This document shows positions 6,094-7,693 of a DNA stretch of 7,693 nucleotides, piece after piece (positions within the stretch are counted from its first letter, which is position 1; each line of letters begins with the position of its first letter). The notes below the pieces were generated by a model. The model was not told the origin of the DNA, searched no databases, and saw nothing but the letters and a program-made list of their open reading frames with translations. The stretch is taken from contig JAPUJX010000606.1 in NCBI GenBank assembly GCA_027295975.1, positions 1-7,693 of the forward strand. Direction: 5' to 3'. The position numbers and the translations under genes are program-made. Source of the stretch: Gammaproteobacteria bacterium. Lineage in GTDB: Bacteria; Pseudomonadota; Gammaproteobacteria; Pseudomonadales; Azotimanducaceae.

Positions 6094-6124
6094 TTTTTTT
6101 CTCGATCCTTTTTGCAGTTACCAT
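6094..6124 (-). other. Out-of-frame ATG plus A7 homopolymer before cytochrome b561
   Basis: On the minus strand ATG 6124-6122, preceded by AGGT, opens eight codons (MVTAKRIE) and then meets seven A residues (6100-6094) directly before TTG 6093. With six As the reading would continue in frame as MVTAKRIEKKLSRAAF into cytochrome b561. This is either a homopolymer length error, a slippage site or a coincidence. The remaining 75 bp up to the permease stop show no clear promoter or terminator. Confidence 0.4.
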
Positions 6125-6199
6125 CGTACCTGAAGGCACTTCTGCACCATAGCCTTGCTCGACGCGCACAAGTGATAAAAGGGTTGTCGCCGATTCGAA

Positions 6200-7624
6200 C
6201 TACAGAACCACGAATTCCCGAATCACGGAAACCAACGCGCTGGTAACCAAACCGACAACAAGAAAACAAACGAGGGTATATTGTTGCCTGTAAAGATCCG
6301 ACCCCGCGAGAAATCGTCGATTGGTTGCGAGTCGCCATCCGGTTGCCAGGCTACCCAGCGTGACGAAGGCGAGAGGTATCAGGGCTACCATCTGGGGATC
6401 GTGAACCGGGGTAAAGCCAGCGAAAATGAAAGGGTGGTCCGTCGGAACGATCCAGGCGGCGATAACGGCGCCAACCGTAAATGCCCCCAGCAGTGCGGCG
6501 AGAATCACCACGACGGTTCCTTTCTGATACGTCAGACATGCCTGCACGGCCAGCAGGTACACGAGGAAACACAGGACGAAAACCGAGATCGCCGGAATGG
6601 TTTCACTCACGGTGAGAACAAGCGCGGTCGAGACCATGAGAATGGCTGGAATGGCAACCAGCAATTTGGTCGCGAACAAATGCCCTCTCGGAATGGGATG
6701 ATAATAGGCGACACACATCAAGCCCCTGCGCTCATTCACCGCGTAACAACTGGTGCCGAGGGCGGCGATGAGCAACACACCCAATATCGGTATGAAGGCG
6801 CCAATCACAGAGTCCCCGGAACGAATGGTTTCATTAATCGAGCCCAGGGTCAGCGTTGCCAACATGAGCAATAAACACATTACGTGCAGCAGTCCGTTTT
6901 CGGCGAATGTTTTCCACATCAAGCCTCTCATCCGGGTTCTCCGATGTGGAGCACCCCACAAATCGGGACGTTGGGGTAACTGCCATTGGCGCCAGACCAG
7001 TATTCCGGGCCCGATGAAACACAACAGGCTGAACAGAATCGCCAGCCTGATCGCATGCCAGTCCAGAGCCTCCGTGGTTCTCACCAGTGTTATGACCCCC
7101 CAGAGCATACACTCGGCGCCAAAGCTGACGAGCATGATGGCGATGGATTGCTGGGTATAACGAGAGCAGGCAATGGCGAGAAAATAGGCCGAGAACATCG
7201 ATATGAAGAAGTACTCTTCAATTGTCCCGAAAACCTCCCCTTTCCAGGCTTTGTCCAGATCGAAAAACGAGAGATAAGCCAGAGTCGCAACGTACAGAAC
7301 GGCGATGCCGCACAACCCCGCGGCCACCTTCTCGATGTAGAGATGTCTTTTTGAAATGGGCAGCCTTGCTAGAAACAAGTTGGTTCCCGCGGTTTTTTCT
7401 TCGGCGCTTACCTGGGCACCGGCGATAATTGCGATAAACGAATTGAAGGTGGCCAGGAGTACAACCGAAGCATTCGCAAGTTCCTGTTCGCTGATCACGC
7501 GGCCGTAGTGGCCTTCCCAGACCAGCTTCAGTCCCAGATAGGCAACCACCAGCGCCGCCGGCGCCAGCAACAGGTTCTTGAGCCCGATTCGCAGGTCTTT
7601 GTAGAAAATTACCGGCGTCATCAT
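6200..7624 (-). CDS. ABC transporter permease, ABC-2-like with two similar halves
   Basis: A polytopic inner-membrane protein of 474 residues with roughly twelve hydrophobic segments. Its ATG overlaps the stop of the upstream ATPase gene as ATGA, so the two are a translationally coupled transporter pair. The N-terminus MMTPVIFYKDLRIGLKNLLL is typical of ABC-2 permeases whose first helix follows a short cytoplasmic amphipathic stretch. The cytoplasmic motif SAEEKTAGTNLFLARLPIS (73-91) continues with KRHLYIEK. It is echoed near 296-320 by NERRG, HPIP, GHLFATK. G80/G301, P89/P310, I90/I311, H94/H315, L95/L316 and K99/K320 all align at a constant offset of 221, suggesting that two six-helix units were fused. 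ABC-2 systems commonly export lipids, polymers, drugs or peptides; no substrate signature is visible. The cytochrome genes follow downstream with a gap of 75-106 bp, so co-transcription is possible but not shown. Confidence 0.85.
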   Translation of the reverse strand: MMTPVIFYKDLRIGLKNLLLAPAALVVAYLGLKLVWEGHYGRVISEQELANASVVLLATFNSFIAIIAGAQVSAEEKTAGTNLFLARLPISKRHLYIEKVAAGLCGIAVLYVATLAYLSFFDLDKAWKGEVFGTIEEYFFISMFSAYFLAIACSRYTQQSIAIMLVSFGAECMLWGVITLVRTTEALDWHAIRLAILFSLLCFIGPGILVWRQWQLPQRPDLWGAPHRRTRMRGLMWKTFAENGLLHVMCLLLMLATLTLGSINETIRSGDSVIGAFIPILGVLLIAALGTSCYAVNERRGLMCVAYYHPIPRGHLFATKLLVAIPAILMVSTALVLTVSETIPAISVFVLCFLVYLLAVQACLTYQKGTVVVILAALLGAFTVGAVIAAWIVPTDHPFIFAGFTPVHDPQMVALIPLAFVTLGSLATGWRLATNRRFLAGSDLYRQQYTLVCFLVVGLVTSALVSVIREFVVL

Positions 7625-7693
7625 GCGCGCATTCTCGCGACAAAAATGTCTTCCAGGGACAGTTCTTCGACGACCATGTGGGATGCGTTGAGC
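7621..7693 (-). CDS. ABC transporter ATP-binding protein, last 23 codons only
   Basis: The leftward frame entering from the right edge ends LNASHMVVEELSLEDIFVAR plus MRA and TGA (7623-7621). The SLEDIFVA ending is the usual C-terminus of ATPases of ABC-2 exporters, and the 4-nt ATGA overlap with the permease supports it. Walker and signature motifs lie outside the window. It would energise transport by the permease encoded next. Confidence 0.8.
   Translation of the reverse strand, partial: LNASHMVVEELSLEDIFVARMRA

Noticed and set aside
6186..6200. GTTCGAATC on the minus strand, resembling a tRNA T-loop
   Set aside because: The flanks do not form a T-stem and no acceptor or anticodon arm is found nearby. 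It is just a TTCGAA palindrome.
6281..6874. Plus-strand open frame of 197 codons opposite the ABC permease
   Set aside because: Antisense to a clear membrane protein. The composition is very polar (rich in N, G, E, R, H), the usual mirror of hydrophobic codons.

Overview
The window looks like a chromosomal stretch from a proteobacterium (Pseudomonadota) with moderately high GC content. The best taxonomic clue is a three-gene cytochrome module (cytochrome b561, SHP-type cytochrome c, diheme cytochrome c DHC) known from that phylum. A finer placement (for example marine gammaproteobacteria) would be a guess. There are nine protein-coding genes, two of them cut by the window ends. I see no RNA gene, insertion sequence or CRISPR array.

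Left part (1-4425) resembles a small catabolic or acyl-CoA locus. An amidohydrolase_2-family gene runs leftward off the window edge. It is divergent from a rightward series: an MFS transporter, a class III (CaiB/BaiF) CoA-transferase and a crotonase-superfamily enzyme. The divergent region (853-1077) holds a plausible sigma70-like promoter on each strand, a pair of 8-nt inverted repeats (CGTAACGT / ACGTTACG) and three evenly spaced TGATTC words, so both sides may share a regulator. A plausible job is uptake or export of an organic acid, its activation by CoA transfer, then crotonase-type and amidohydrolase-type (decarboxylase or hydrolase) steps. The substrate cannot be read from the sequence.

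Right part (4463-7693) is entirely leftward and converges on the catabolic genes with only 37 bp between. In transcription order it holds the last residues of an ABC-transporter ATPase, an ABC-2-like permease overlapping it by 4 nt (ATGA), then cytochrome b561, SHP and DHC. The cytochromes suggest a membrane-to-periplasm electron path: quinol to cytochrome b561, to DHC, to the oxygen- or ligand-binding SHP.

Two things deserve a second look. First, cytochrome b561 and SHP lack an ATG in their own frame, but each has an upstream ATG exactly one base out of frame, separated from the gene by an A7 or A6 run. This could be sequence error in homopolymers or slippage. Second, the MFS gene has no standard start codon upstream of conserved N-terminal residues. 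Other points are a 174-nt open frame between the MFS and CoA-transferase genes that may be a gene remnant, a crotonase lacking one of the two classical catalytic glutamates, and an internal duplication in the ABC permease.
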